10,660 nt of DNA from NCBI GenBank assembly GCA_028706695.1, contig JAQTVU010000030.1, forward strand, positions 1 through 10,660. Reading direction: 5' to 3'. Positions 1 through 6,559 of this stretch are shown piece after piece. The notes beneath the pieces were generated by a model, which saw nothing but the letters and a program-made list of their open reading frames with translations, ran no database searches and was not told the origin of the DNA. The position numbers were made by a program, and so were the translations under genes. The stretch is from Mycobacterium sp. (GTDB lineage: Bacteria > Actinomycetota > Actinomycetes > Mycobacteriales > Mycobacteriaceae). Position 1 is the first letter of the stretch. The number at the start of each line of letters is the position of its first letter.

Positions 1-35
1 GTGAGTTCGCCGAACCTGTCGGACCCGTCGTGCAC
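1..35 (-). CDS. Possible 5' end of a partner gene running off the window
   Basis: On the minus strand an open frame begins with GTG at 35 and reads V-H-D-G-S-D-R-F-G-E-L to the window edge. It lies 27 bases downstream of the stop of the helix-turn-helix gene and in the same direction, where a DDE transposase/integrase partner would be expected. There are only eleven codons, no clear ribosome binding site and no recognisable motif, so it may be chance. The plus strand is also open over 1-48, ending in TGA, and could equally be the tail of a different gene. Confidence 0.2.
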   Translation of the reverse strand, partial: MHDGSDRFGEL

Positions 36-62
36 AATGACCAGGTGAGCGCAGCCTGATGC

Positions 63-608
63 TCACCGGACCGCCACCGAAGTTCCACGGAACTCGGGAC
101 AACCTCGACGGGCCGCGTATGCGGCTGCGGCCAGGACGGTCAGCGCGTCGCGCAGCGGACTGGTAGCGCGGGGCAGCCGGTTGAACGCGTCGGGGTCGAG
201 CCGGATGAGGGCCTGGCTGCCGCGCCGCCATAGCCATTGCAGATGAGCGTTGCGCGTGGCGCGGCGCAGCCAGCGGCGCACGGTCGACGGCGAGCGGTCC
301 AGCGTGGTGGCGATACGGCGGTGTCCGTGGCCGGCAGCCTTGCCGGCCAGGGCGGTGCCGATCACTTCGGTGGCATCGGCCAGGCGTGGCTGCACACTGG
401 CCGGCAACAGAATCTGGGTGTGAGCGCAGTGGGTGCATCGTGCCCGCCTCGGGCGCACGTCGAGGGTCCGCGCGCCGAGGCTACGCACGCGCCGGCGGCG
501 GCCGTATCCCCACCGGGTGAGGGTGCCGCCGCACCCAGAGTGCGGACAGCCGATCTCGCCTGCGCTCAGAGCCTGCTCGGCCCACTCGACGGTGCGGACG
601 ACGATCAT
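63..608 (-). CDS. Transposon-associated zinc-ribbon/helix-turn-helix protein (DUF6431-type)
   Basis: The protein has 181 residues from ATG at 608. The N-terminal part carries two cysteine pairs (Cys21/Cys26 in CPHSGC and Cys58/Cys61 in CTHC) separated by a very Arg-rich stretch, as in a zinc ribbon that binds DNA. Residues about 92-116 (GHGHRRIATTLDRSPSTVRRW) form a homeodomain-like helix-turn-helix of the transposase type. From memory this layout matches DUF6431 proteins, which often precede an integrase-core transposase in actinobacterial insertion elements; the catalytic partner would lie left of position 1. The likely role is recognition of element ends or accessory DNA binding, and no DDE catalytic residues are present. 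The frame stays open up to 743, but the upstream residues are Pro/Arg-rich low-complexity and do not look coding, so I chose the ATG at 608, where the family-like sequence MIVVRTVEW begins. No good Shine-Dalgarno sequence is visible. The family name is moderately sure; mobile-element association is inference. Confidence 0.7.
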   Translation of the reverse strand: MIVVRTVEWAEQALSAGEIGCPHSGCGGTLTRWGYGRRRRVRSLGARTLDVRPRRARCTHCAHTQILLPASVQPRLADATEVIGTALAGKAAGHGHRRIATTLDRSPSTVRRWLRRATRNAHLQWLWRRGSQALIRLDPDAFNRLPRATSPLRDALTVLAAAAYAARRGCPEFRGTSVAVR

Positions 609-833
609 CGGGTGCTCGGGTGGACATGAGACACCAGGATGGTCTACCACGGCGCGAGCCGGGAAGGGGTCATCTCGTGTTGGCCGCTCGTGCGCGGAAC
701 CGCTACTGCGCCGGTCGATCCCCCCGCCACGATCCTCCGGCACCGGGAGGACCGCCGAACCGCACCCACGGCAGCATGGTCACGGGAACACCCCGGCATC
801 GTCACCACGCCGCCGCTTCGATCCGATCGAAGC
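609..833. other. Gene-poor junction between mobile-element fragment and glycosyltransferase remnant
   Basis: Several frames are open here because the DNA is GC-rich, but none gives a protein that looks real: all are rich in Pro, Arg, Ser and Thr without motifs. The stretch holds the region upstream of the helix-turn-helix gene and ends in a perfect inverted repeat at 815-833. It is probably the flank of the mobile element or the debris of an insertion at the 5' end of the glycosyltransferase. I found no terminal inverted repeat pair that would fix the element's ends. Confidence 0.5.
815..833. repeat. Perfect 19-base inverted repeat (9-base arms, 1-base centre)
   Basis: GCTTCGATC at 815-823 and its exact reverse complement GATCGAAGC at 825-833 flank a single C. 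The palindrome sits directly before the first sequence that resembles the glycosyltransferase N-terminus. It could be an operator, a recombination or insertion site, or an element end. The sequence shows the symmetry; the role is unknown. Confidence 0.6.
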
Positions 834-2074
834 ATCCTCACCCTCAGTGCCGGTACCCCCACCCCGACGTGGTCACCCTGAATGCCCGTCAACAGTCGGC
901 TTCGAGCTGCTACGCAGGGGCCATGACGTTCTTGTGGCAGCTCCTCCCGACCAGGTCGGGTTTGTTGAGTCGGTAGGACTTCCGGCGGTGCCCTATGGAC
1001 CGTCTACCGGGCAGATCCCGGAATTCTTCCGTACCCCGTGGAAGATCCAGGATCCGATAGGGCCGGTTCGCGACGTTTTCGACCACATCGCAGGCCGATG
1101 GGCAGAGATCAGCACTACATTGAAGTCGCTGGCGCACGGGGGTCGATCTGCTGGTGACGGGTGTGTCCTACCAGGAGGCCGCCGCAAACGTCGCAGAATA
1201 TTACCGGATACCCTTGGCCGCCTGGCATCACGTCCCGATGCGGCCCAACGGACACCTTTTGACGACTGTGCCAGCGCCGTTATTGCGCTCTGCGCTGACG
1301 GTGTCCGACTGGGCGCAGTGGCGAGCGGTAAAGCGGGTGGAGGACGCTCAACGTCGAGAACTCGGATTGCCGACGTCGACTATCACCCCGTCGAGACGAA
1401 TGGCAGCGCGCGGATCACTTGAGATTCAGGCTTACGACCAACTTTGCTTCCCCGGCCTGGCCGCCGAATGGTCTGGGCGCCGCCCTTTCACAGGCGCACT
1501 GACGATGGAGCTGCCAACGGATTGCGACGACGAGGTTGTGTCCTGGATTGCCGCCGGGACACCGCCGATCTACTTCGGCTTCGGCAGTATGCCAGTCAAA
1601 AATCTCATGCGAACAGTCGACACGATCAGCGCGGCCTACCTGGAGCTGGGGGAGCGAGCGTTGATTTGCTCCGGTGCGAGCGACTTTCATCGCCTACCAG
1701 CATTTCCCCATGTCAAAGTGGTGTGCGCGGTAAACCACAGCGCAATTTTCCCTGCATGCCGGGCGGTAGTCCACCATGGCGGTGCGAGGACGACCGCCGC
1801 GGGCATGCGCGCCGGAGCGCCTACCTTGATTCTTTGGGTCGCGTCCGACCAGCCGATCTGGGCAGCAGTTGTCAAGCGGCTCAAAGTTGGTTATGCCCGG
1901 CGCTTTTCACGGACCACGCGGAAAACATTGGTCGCGGATCTTCGCCGGATCCTCGCCCCGCAATACGCTGCTCGAGCCCGTGAGGTCGCGACCCACCTGA
2001 CGAAACCTGCCGAGAGCGTTGCGGCCGCCGCCGACCTGTTGGAACAAGCCGCCCGCGGGAAATCATTTGGTTGA
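834..2074 (+). pseudogene. Frameshifted, N-terminally damaged UDP-glycosyltransferase (GPL GtfA/GtfB-like)
   Basis: This is a macrolide/sterol-type glycosyltransferase (GT1/GT28 fold) like those that add deoxysugars to mycobacterial lipids. The acceptor-domain sequence reads in frame 1 from about 865 (RGHPE, then VGFELLRRGHDV at 895) to 1140. It then continues in frame 2 as DLLVTGVSYQEAAANVAEYY through to the stop at 2074. The switch falls in a run of five G (1138-1142), and removing one G joins the two halves. Upstream, a third frame at 834-857 gives ILTLSAGT, reminiscent of the usual N-terminal S-x-G-T-R-G-D motif, so a second small insertion near 858-867 is possible; no start codon is left. 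The C-terminal donor-binding motif reads VHHGGARTTAAGMRAG at about 1769-1816, with Arg where the family normally has Gly (HHGGAGTT). If translated from ATG 1154 it would make only the last 306 residues, lacking the acceptor domain. A sequencing error in the G run remains possible for the central frameshift. Confidence 0.75.
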
Positions 2075-2125
2075 GCGACGAACGCCACCATGATTTGCGA
2101 GACCGCATGGATTCGAAATCGTTTG

Positions 2126-2884
2126 TCACACACTGGACTCGGCGGCGACCCGATAGCCGCGCACGGCGAGCGGGATGAAAACCGCGAGCAGCGCTACCGC
2201 CCAAATGAAGGTGAGCGCTAGGGGCGATAGCAACGGGCCGTCGTGCGCCAGCGCGCGCATCACCTCTATCGGTGGCGACATAGGCTGCACTCGAACCAAT
2301 GGTTGGAGCCAATGCGGAAAGGTCTCCACTGGAGCGGTACCGGAACTGGCGAATACCAGCGCCGTCGTCCCGGCGGCCATCCAGGTCACAATGCTGCGGC
2401 CGTTGGTGCGGATAGCGAGCGTCATTACGAGGGCCGAAAAGCCGACCACAACGAGCGGGGGGATGAGTATGTACGCGAAAGCGGCAAGCCAGCCGTGTGT
2501 GAAGCGCAGGCCCATGGTCGTTCCGACGACGGTGATCAGGACCGTGGCCACGAGCGCGCGCGCAGCTTCGGCGGTCAGCCGCCCCGTGATTGCGCTGGTG
2601 CGGTGCACCGGCAGCACCCACATGCGACTCAACAACCCGGACGCACGTTCCGTCGGGATGCCGGTGGCGCTTCCCAAGGCGCCGAACACGGCGGCCAATA
2701 CCGCGCACATCGGCACCAAGCCATAAATGCTGTCGATGCCGGTGACCTGATGGATGTGCTCACCGAGCACAGCCTTGTACACCAACAGCAGGCACACGGG
2801 GAAAATCACCGAGCTGGTCAGGGCTGTCGGCTCACGTCGCCATCGAGTCAGTATTCGACCGGCATGAAGGCAAGTTTGACTCAT
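2126..2884 (-). CDS. drrC: DrrC-like ABC-2 type membrane permease
   Basis: This is one of the two integral-membrane subunits of a daunorubicin-resistance-type ABC exporter. In mycobacteria such systems take part in export of surface lipids (for example DIM in M. tuberculosis). The protein has 252 residues with about six hydrophobic segments. It carries family features I recognise from DrrC: an early ILTRWRRE stretch, WVLPVHR before the second membrane block, and WLQPLVRVQPMSPPIEVMRAL near the end. ATG at 2884 has AGAGGG seven bases upstream. A GTG at 2917, in frame and overlapping the drrB stop (GTGA), has an equally spaced AGAGG and would add 11 residues; coupling to drrB makes it a serious alternative. 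It is the last gene of the drrABC operon and its 3' end faces the glycosyltransferase remnant 51 bases away. Nothing looks damaged. The substrate is unknown; a glycolipid or GPL-type lipid is inferred from context. Confidence 0.88.
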   Translation of the reverse strand: MSQTCLHAGRILTRWRREPTALTSSVIFPVCLLLVYKAVLGEHIHQVTGIDSIYGLVPMCAVLAAVFGALGSATGIPTERASGLLSRMWVLPVHRTSAITGRLTAEAARALVATVLITVVGTTMGLRFTHGWLAAFAYILIPPLVVVGFSALVMTLAIRTNGRSIVTWMAAGTTALVFASSGTAPVETFPHWLQPLVRVQPMSPPIEVMRALAHDGPLLSPLALTFIWAVALLAVFIPLAVRGYRVAAESSV

Positions 2885-2913
2885 TAGTGAGCCCTCTGCA
2901 CCCGTTTGCGTGG

Positions 2914-3657
2914 TCACTCGCCGCGCCTCTGCAGTCGCAGTGTTACCCCGCCGAAGACCACCAACATGCCCAAACACCACGCCAAGCCGGCTGCCAGGTG
3001 ACTTGAAGGTATGTGCCCAGTCGCCAAACCCCGCAACGTTTCGGCGGTCTGCGATACCGGCTGGTTACGGACGAATGGACGCAACCAGTGGGGAAACGTC
3101 TTCTCGGGCGCAACCCCTGTGGACAACATGACCAGCAACAACTGGGGCACCAGCAGCAGCTGGCTGGTCCCTTCGAGACTGCCCTTACTGGATCCCAATG
3201 CGTCAGCGCCCAGCGCTACGGCCAGGCACAGCAGCAGGGCGAGAAAGACGAAGGCCAACACATAGCCGAGTCCGCCTGCCATCCGGAACCCGAACATGTA
3301 CCCCGCCAGCATGGCCGCGGCGAGGGCGATGGCGGCCCTCACCAAGGTGGCGGCTATCCGAGCGCTCACAGGCACGATCGCAGCGACCGGCATAGTCCTC
3401 ACCCGCATACCCATGCCGTAAAGCCGATCGCGGCCGGCGCGATCCGCCGTGAGTGCCGCAGCCATGATCATTGACTGGACAACAACCGCGGGCAGCAGAT
3501 ATTGGGGATAGCTCATGCGGCCGGTGTCTATCAGGCCGTGGGTTGCCACGGTCAACCCGATTAGGCTTGCAACGGGAACGCATACTTCGAAGACGATCGC
3601 GCCGTCGCGCAACGTATACAACAGTGATCGTTCGGTGAGGGCGGCCAACGCAGTCAT
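2914..3657 (-). CDS. drrB: DrrB-like ABC-2 type membrane permease
   Basis: This is the second membrane subunit of the exporter, with 247 residues. A short cytoplasmic N-terminus (MTALAALTERSLLYTLRDG) is followed by about six membrane spans, including LAFVFLALLLCLAVALGADALG and LLLVPQLLLVMLSTGVAP. The family sequence FPHWLRPFVRNQPVSQTAETLRGL precedes the last span, and the same kind of motif in drrC shows that the two permeases are paralogues. The ATG at 3657 overlaps the drrA stop as ATGA, so translation is almost certainly coupled. The stop overlaps the possible GTG start of drrC. It should pair with DrrC to form the lipid path driven by DrrA. The protein looks intact and of normal length. 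Confidence 0.9.
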   Translation of the reverse strand: MTALAALTERSLLYTLRDGAIVFEVCVPVASLIGLTVATHGLIDTGRMSYPQYLLPAVVVQSMIMAAALTADRAGRDRLYGMGMRVRTMPVAAIVPVSARIAATLVRAAIALAAAMLAGYMFGFRMAGGLGYVLAFVFLALLLCLAVALGADALGSSKGSLEGTSQLLLVPQLLLVMLSTGVAPEKTFPHWLRPFVRNQPVSQTAETLRGLATGHIPSSHLAAGLAWCLGMLVVFGGVTLRLQRRGE

Positions 3658-4601
3658 GATTCGCCCACGGTCTGCTTGGTGAGAAGCAAGAATGCCTCAT
3701 CAAGCGAAGGTTTGCGCAGTGAAATATCGGCGAGCTCGATGCCGACCGCATCGAGCCGCCGAAACACCTCGCCCAGGGTTGCTACTCCATCTCGGGCGAG
3801 CACGGACACCGAGTTCATGTCGACGTCTAGATCAATGCCGTCGAGTCCGGCCAGCACCGCCGCGACCCGCGGCAGATCCGCTAGATTGGCCGGGGTCACC
3901 TCACAATAGCTGGCGCCTACTCTGCGCTTGAGTTCCTCGGCGGTGCCGCTGGCGATTACCTTGCCATGGTCGATTAAAACGATGGAATCGCTTAGCACAT
4001 CGGCCTCTTCCAGGTACTGGGTTGTCAGCAGCACCGTGACATCCTGCGAGGCCAACGAGTTGACGAGAGACCACACGTCGCGGCGGCTACGCGGATCCAA
4101 TCCAGTGGTCGGCTCGTCAAGGAAGAGCACTTTCGGCGTTACAACGAGGGCACTGGCAAGGTCGACACGTCGCTGCATGCCTCCGGAATATGTCCCGACG
4201 CGTCGGTCGGCGGCCGAGACGAGGTCAAACTGCCCGATCAATTCATCCGCGCGAGCCTTTGCGGCTCGGCGACCCAATCCTCTCATCCGCCCGAACAGCA
4301 CCAGGTTTTCTCGGCCGGTGAGCAGCGGGTCCACCGCGGTGAATTGGCCCGTTATCCCGATGCTGCTACGGACCCGGGCAGGCTGACGGACGACGTCGTA
4401 GCCGGCGACCATCGCACGGCCCGAGCTGGGACGGATCAGCGTGGACAGGATGTTTATCGTGGTTGTCTTGCCGGCGCCGTTATGGCCGAGGACCCCGCAT
4501 ACGGTTCCGGCCGGCACCGAAAAGCTCACGCCTCGCAGCGCGGGCGTGTCCCCCCCGAACGTCTTGGTGAGGTCGTCGACCTCGATCGCAGTTTGGCCCA
4601 C
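3654..4601 (-). CDS. drrA: DrrA-like ABC transporter ATP-binding protein
   Basis: This is the ATPase that powers the DrrBC exporter at the inner face of the membrane; it has 315 residues. Walker A is GHNGAGKTT (39-47), the Q-loop Gln is at 86 (TGQFTAVD), the signature is YSGGMQRRVD (138-147) and Walker B is VLFLDE (158-163), followed by PTTGLD. The H-loop position carries Gln (LLTTQYLEEAD, Gln195), which is usual for the DrrA branch rather than a defect. The C-terminal 100 residues, ending in SLRKPSLDEAFLLLT, are the DrrA-specific extension. The start is GTG at 4601. No Shine-Dalgarno sequence precedes it, but TACTCT lies five bases upstream, fitting a leaderless mRNA. It is the first gene of the operon, divergent from the methyltransferase, and its stop overlaps the drrB start. 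Family assignment is firm; the substrate is inferred from neighbours only. Confidence 0.93.
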   Translation of the reverse strand: MGQTAIEVDDLTKTFGGDTPALRGVSFSVPAGTVCGVLGHNGAGKTTTINILSTLIRPSSGRAMVAGYDVVRQPARVRSSIGITGQFTAVDPLLTGRENLVLFGRMRGLGRRAAKARADELIGQFDLVSAADRRVGTYSGGMQRRVDLASALVVTPKVLFLDEPTTGLDPRSRRDVWSLVNSLASQDVTVLLTTQYLEEADVLSDSIVLIDHGKVIASGTAEELKRRVGASYCEVTPANLADLPRVAAVLAGLDGIDLDVDMNSVSVLARDGVATLGEVFRRLDAVGIELADISLRKPSLDEAFLLLTKQTVGES

Positions 4602-4606
4602 GGGGC

Positions 4607-4612
4607 AGAGTA
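4607..4612 (-). promoter_or_regulatory. Candidate -10 box for drrA (leaderless start)
   Basis: Read on the minus strand the hexamer is TACTCT, matching the mycobacterial TANNNT -10 pattern. It ends five bases before the GTG start of drrA, so transcription would begin at or next to the start codon. The lack of a Shine-Dalgarno sequence before this GTG agrees. No clear -35 is visible, and hexamers of this pattern are frequent by chance. Confidence 0.3.
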
Positions 4613-4642
4613 TTTCATGCCGGTCGGGGTTGTTACGGGGGT

Positions 4643-4717
4643 ATGGACAACAATCTGTCGGACGGTTCGTTCGTGGGCCTTGGGGACGTCACCGCTCTGA
4701 GCGCAGGCGGGGGCTGA
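4643..4717 (+). CDS. Possible small ORF (24 residues) in the divergent region
   Basis: ATG at 4643 opens a frame reading MDNNLSDGSFVGLGDVTALS followed by AGGG and TGA at 4715-4717. A CGGGGG stretch just upstream could act as a weak ribosome binding site. The composition (acidic start, no Arg/Pro excess) is less noise-like than the other short frames here, but there is no homologue I recognise. It may be an upstream leader peptide, the remnant of a longer gene, or chance. Confidence 0.2.
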   Translation: MDNNLSDGSFVGLGDVTALSAGGG

Positions 4718-4883
4718 GCACCGCAGCGATGCCGGGGAGGGTAGACCTACGGCGTCGTCAGACGGCCACCCGCCCATTGCCACCCTGGAACGGGCGGCCC
4801 AGAGCGACCTGGGTGGCTGCGGCTTTCCTTTACCGTAGCCCGTTCATTTCGTCTTCTCCGTTGAATCTTGTCATACTCACCCG

Positions 4884-5681
4884 GTGCCTGCTGCCATCCG
4901 CGTGAGATCCAGTTCGTTGATCTTGAAGCTCATTGCGAAGTACGGATATCCCTTAGGAACCCGCTTCATGGGCGCTGATGAGATGTTGTTCATCAACTGG
5001 GCCTATGAGGAGGATCCTCCGATGGCCCTGCCGCTGACAGCGTCTGATGAGCCCGATCGATATTACATACAGCTTTACCACACCACAGCAACGCAAGTGG
5101 ACCTTCGCGGCAAGGAGGTACTGGAAGTCAGCTGCGGCCATGGCGGCGGCGCTTCATATCTCGTTCGCAGCTTGCATCCGGCGGCGTACACGGGTTTGGA
5201 CTTGAATCCGAAGGGCATCTCATTTTGCCGAAATCGACACGCGCTGCCCGGTCTTGATTTTGTGCAAGGAGACGCTGAGGACCTGCCATTTTCCGATAGA
5301 TCCTTTGATGTCGTGCTGAATATTGAAGCGTCCCATCATTATCCGCATTTCCGGAAATTTTTGGCTGAGGTCGCACGCGTGCTGCGCCCCGGAGGGTTTT
5401 TCCTCTACGCGGATCTCCGCGCGCTCCACCTGGTCGATCAGTGGGAAGCTGACTTGTCTGCGTCACCGTTGCGGCTTGTGTCGCAACGGGCTATCGACGA
5501 TGAGGTGCGTCGAGGTCTGGAGAAGAACTCGCCCCGCCTGGAGGAAATAATCGGCCGGCGTGTTCCGGGACTTTTACAGGGCTTTGCCCGCAGCCAAGCC
5601 GGTGTGCAGGGTGGAAGACTCTACCGTGGGGTGGAAGCGGGACTGTTCTCGTATCGGGTGTACTGCTTTGCAAAGGATTGA
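4884..5681 (+). CDS. SAM-dependent lipid O-methyltransferase (phthiotriol/fatty-acid O-methyltransferase family)
   Basis: The protein has 265 residues and contains a class I SAM-binding fold: motif I is VLEVSCGHGGG (79-89), the acidic ribose-binding residue is Asp106 in GLDL, then GDAEDLPF (129-136) and LRPGG (167-171). The stretches FINWAYEEDPP, LYHTTATQVDL, HPAAYTGLDLN and the C-terminal SYRVYCF agree with what I remember of Rv2952 and its relatives. That family methylates phthiotriol in DIM synthesis, and other members O-methylate the fatty acyl chain of GPLs or sugars of glycolipids. With a Drr exporter and a GPL-type glycosyltransferase nearby, lipid or acyl O-methylation is the most likely job; the exact acceptor cannot be told from sequence. 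The start is GTG at 4884; a second GTG at 4902 is possible, and no strong Shine-Dalgarno sequence is seen. Base use is clearly more AT-rich than in the genes to the right. Confidence 0.88.
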   Translation: MPAAIRVRSSSLILKLIAKYGYPLGTRFMGADEMLFINWAYEEDPPMALPLTASDEPDRYYIQLYHTTATQVDLRGKEVLEVSCGHGGGASYLVRSLHPAAYTGLDLNPKGISFCRNRHALPGLDFVQGDAEDLPFSDRSFDVVLNIEASHHYPHFRKFLAEVARVLRPGGFFLYADLRALHLVDQWEADLSASPLRLVSQRAIDDEVRRGLEKNSPRLEEIIGRRVPGLLQGFARSQAGVQGGRLYRGVEAGLFSYRVYCFAKD

Positions 5682-5734
5682 CCTGGCGCGGTCAGCGCAT
5701 GCCTAAACCTTGAGTCTCCCAGACGAAACTGCGG

Positions 5735-5752
5735 GAACGCGTCGCGGCGTTC
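5735..5752. repeat. Inverted repeat upstream of the GT2 gene
   Basis: GAACGC (5735-5740) and GCGTTC (5747-5752) are exact reverse complements separated by six bases. They lie about ten bases before the candidate -10 box of the GT2 gene, where the -35 region would be. It may be an operator for that promoter or a weak 3' stem for the methyltransferase mRNA; no T-run follows it. Confidence 0.35.
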
Positions 5753-5762
5753 GACACCGCGG

Positions 5763-5768
5763 TACGGT
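5763..5768 (+). promoter_or_regulatory. Candidate -10 box for the GT2 gene (leaderless start)
   Basis: TACGGT fits TANNNT and ends exactly six bases before the GTG start at 5775, which would place the transcription start on the G of the start codon. There is no Shine-Dalgarno sequence between them. This is the best-spaced of the leaderless candidates in the window; it remains a pattern match only. Confidence 0.4.
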
Positions 5769-5774
5769 TGACCC

Positions 5775-6554
5775 GTGTCGTTGCTGATCACCGTCCCGGT
5801 ATTTGGCCAACACGAGTACACCCACACGTTGGTGGGCGACCTGCAGCGCGAGGGCGCCGACTACCTGATCGTGGACAACCGGGGCGATTATCCCAAGCTG
5901 GGCACCGAACGGGTCGCCACACCCAGTGAAAACCTCGGCTGGGCCGGCGGCAGCGAATACGGATTTCGACTTGCGTTCTCCGAGGGCTACTCCCACGCGA
6001 TGACCCTCAACAACGACACCCGCATCTCGAAGCGATTCGTCGCCGGGCTGCTCGACCGGCGCCTGCCCGCCGACGCGGGCATCGTCGGCCCGATGATCGA
6101 TCGGGGTTTCCCGTACGCGGTGGACCATGGCGCACCCGCGGCGGCCGACTACGTCCCTCGGCCGTGGTACCGGGTCGTGCCGGCGGTGGAGGGAACGGCG
6201 CTCATGATCTCGCGGGAGTGCTGGGAAAACGTCGGCGGGCTGGACCCGAGCGACTTCGAACGCTACGGCTGGGGGATCGACCTGGATCTCGCGCTGCGCG
6301 CCCGGCGGGCCGGATACGGCATTTACACCACGGAGATGGCCTATATCAACCACTTTGGCCGCAGGACGGCCAACCCGCGCTTCGGGGCGTGGCGCTACCA
6401 GCTGGGCGCCAACCTGGCCATGCTGCAAGGTTTGCGGGGGCGCCACGGACTGGGTGCGGCGCTCGGCATCTTGCGGCAGATCGGGGTGGCCCACGACCGC
6501 AGGTGGCATAAGGCGCTTCCGCTCGACAACCCCACCCACCAACTGGCCGACTGA
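5775..6554 (+). CDS. GT2-family (GT-A fold) glycosyltransferase, rhamnosyltransferase-like
   Basis: The protein has 259 residues and no membrane segment. It has the order of motifs seen in GT-A family 2 enzymes: an N-terminal LLITVPVFG strand, DNRGD (34-38), ENLGWAGG (52-59, the nucleotide-sugar loop), LNNDT (78-82, DxD-like metal site), EGTALMISR (139-147), GGLDP (154-158) and GWGIDLDLALRARRAG (165-180, ED-like catalytic-base region), with His193 behind it. Such enzymes use a nucleotide-activated sugar at the cytoplasmic face; in this context they usually extend a glycolipid or GPL sugar chain. Which sugar is transferred cannot be read from the sequence. The start is GTG at 5775 with a well-spaced TANNNT box. 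The 3' end faces the acyltransferase gene with only five bases between the stops. GC content is high, like the genes to its right and unlike the methyltransferase to its left. All motifs are intact. Confidence 0.85.
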   Translation: MSLLITVPVFGQHEYTHTLVGDLQREGADYLIVDNRGDYPKLGTERVATPSENLGWAGGSEYGFRLAFSEGYSHAMTLNNDTRISKRFVAGLLDRRLPADAGIVGPMIDRGFPYAVDHGAPAAADYVPRPWYRVVPAVEGTALMISRECWENVGGLDPSDFERYGWGIDLDLALRARRAGYGIYTTEMAYINHFGRRTANPRFGAWRYQLGANLAMLQGLRGRHGLGAALGILRQIGVAHDRRWHKALPLDNPTHQLAD

Positions 6555-6559
6555 GTGGT

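Larger units (their letters stand above)
4602..4883. promoter_or_regulatory. Divergent control region between drrA and the methyltransferase
   Basis: These 282 bases separate two divergently transcribed units. The drrA side holds a candidate -10 box. On the plus strand a 24-codon open frame starts with ATG at 4643, discussed separately. Further right, GCCAC (4765-4769) plus CCGCCC (4770-4775) can pair with GGGCGG (4792-4797) and GTGGC (4813-4817), giving a two-part hairpin with an interior loop. GCCACCC also occurs twice directly (4765-4771 and 4779-4785). Close to the methyltransferase start, CATACT ends six bases before the GTG at 4884 and could be a weak -10 box. No regulator gene is present in the window. 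Confidence 0.5.

Noticed and set aside
609..743. N-terminal extension of the helix-turn-helix protein to ATG 743
   Set aside because: The 45 extra residues are low-complexity and unlike the protein family; the ATG at 608 begins the recognisable sequence.
1154..2074. A functional 306-residue glycosyltransferase from ATG 1154
   Set aside because: It would lack the acceptor-binding N-terminal domain, whose sequence is present upstream in another frame; a frameshifted gene explains the data better.
1881..2708. 275-codon minus-strand open frame overlapping drrC
   Set aside because: Out-of-frame copy of the drrC coding strand, Arg/His-rich, while drrC shows clear family motifs and membrane spans.
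5682..5774. Rho-independent terminator after the methyltransferase
   Set aside because: The only stem (5735-5752) has six-base arms and no following T-run, and it sits in the expected -35 region of the next gene.
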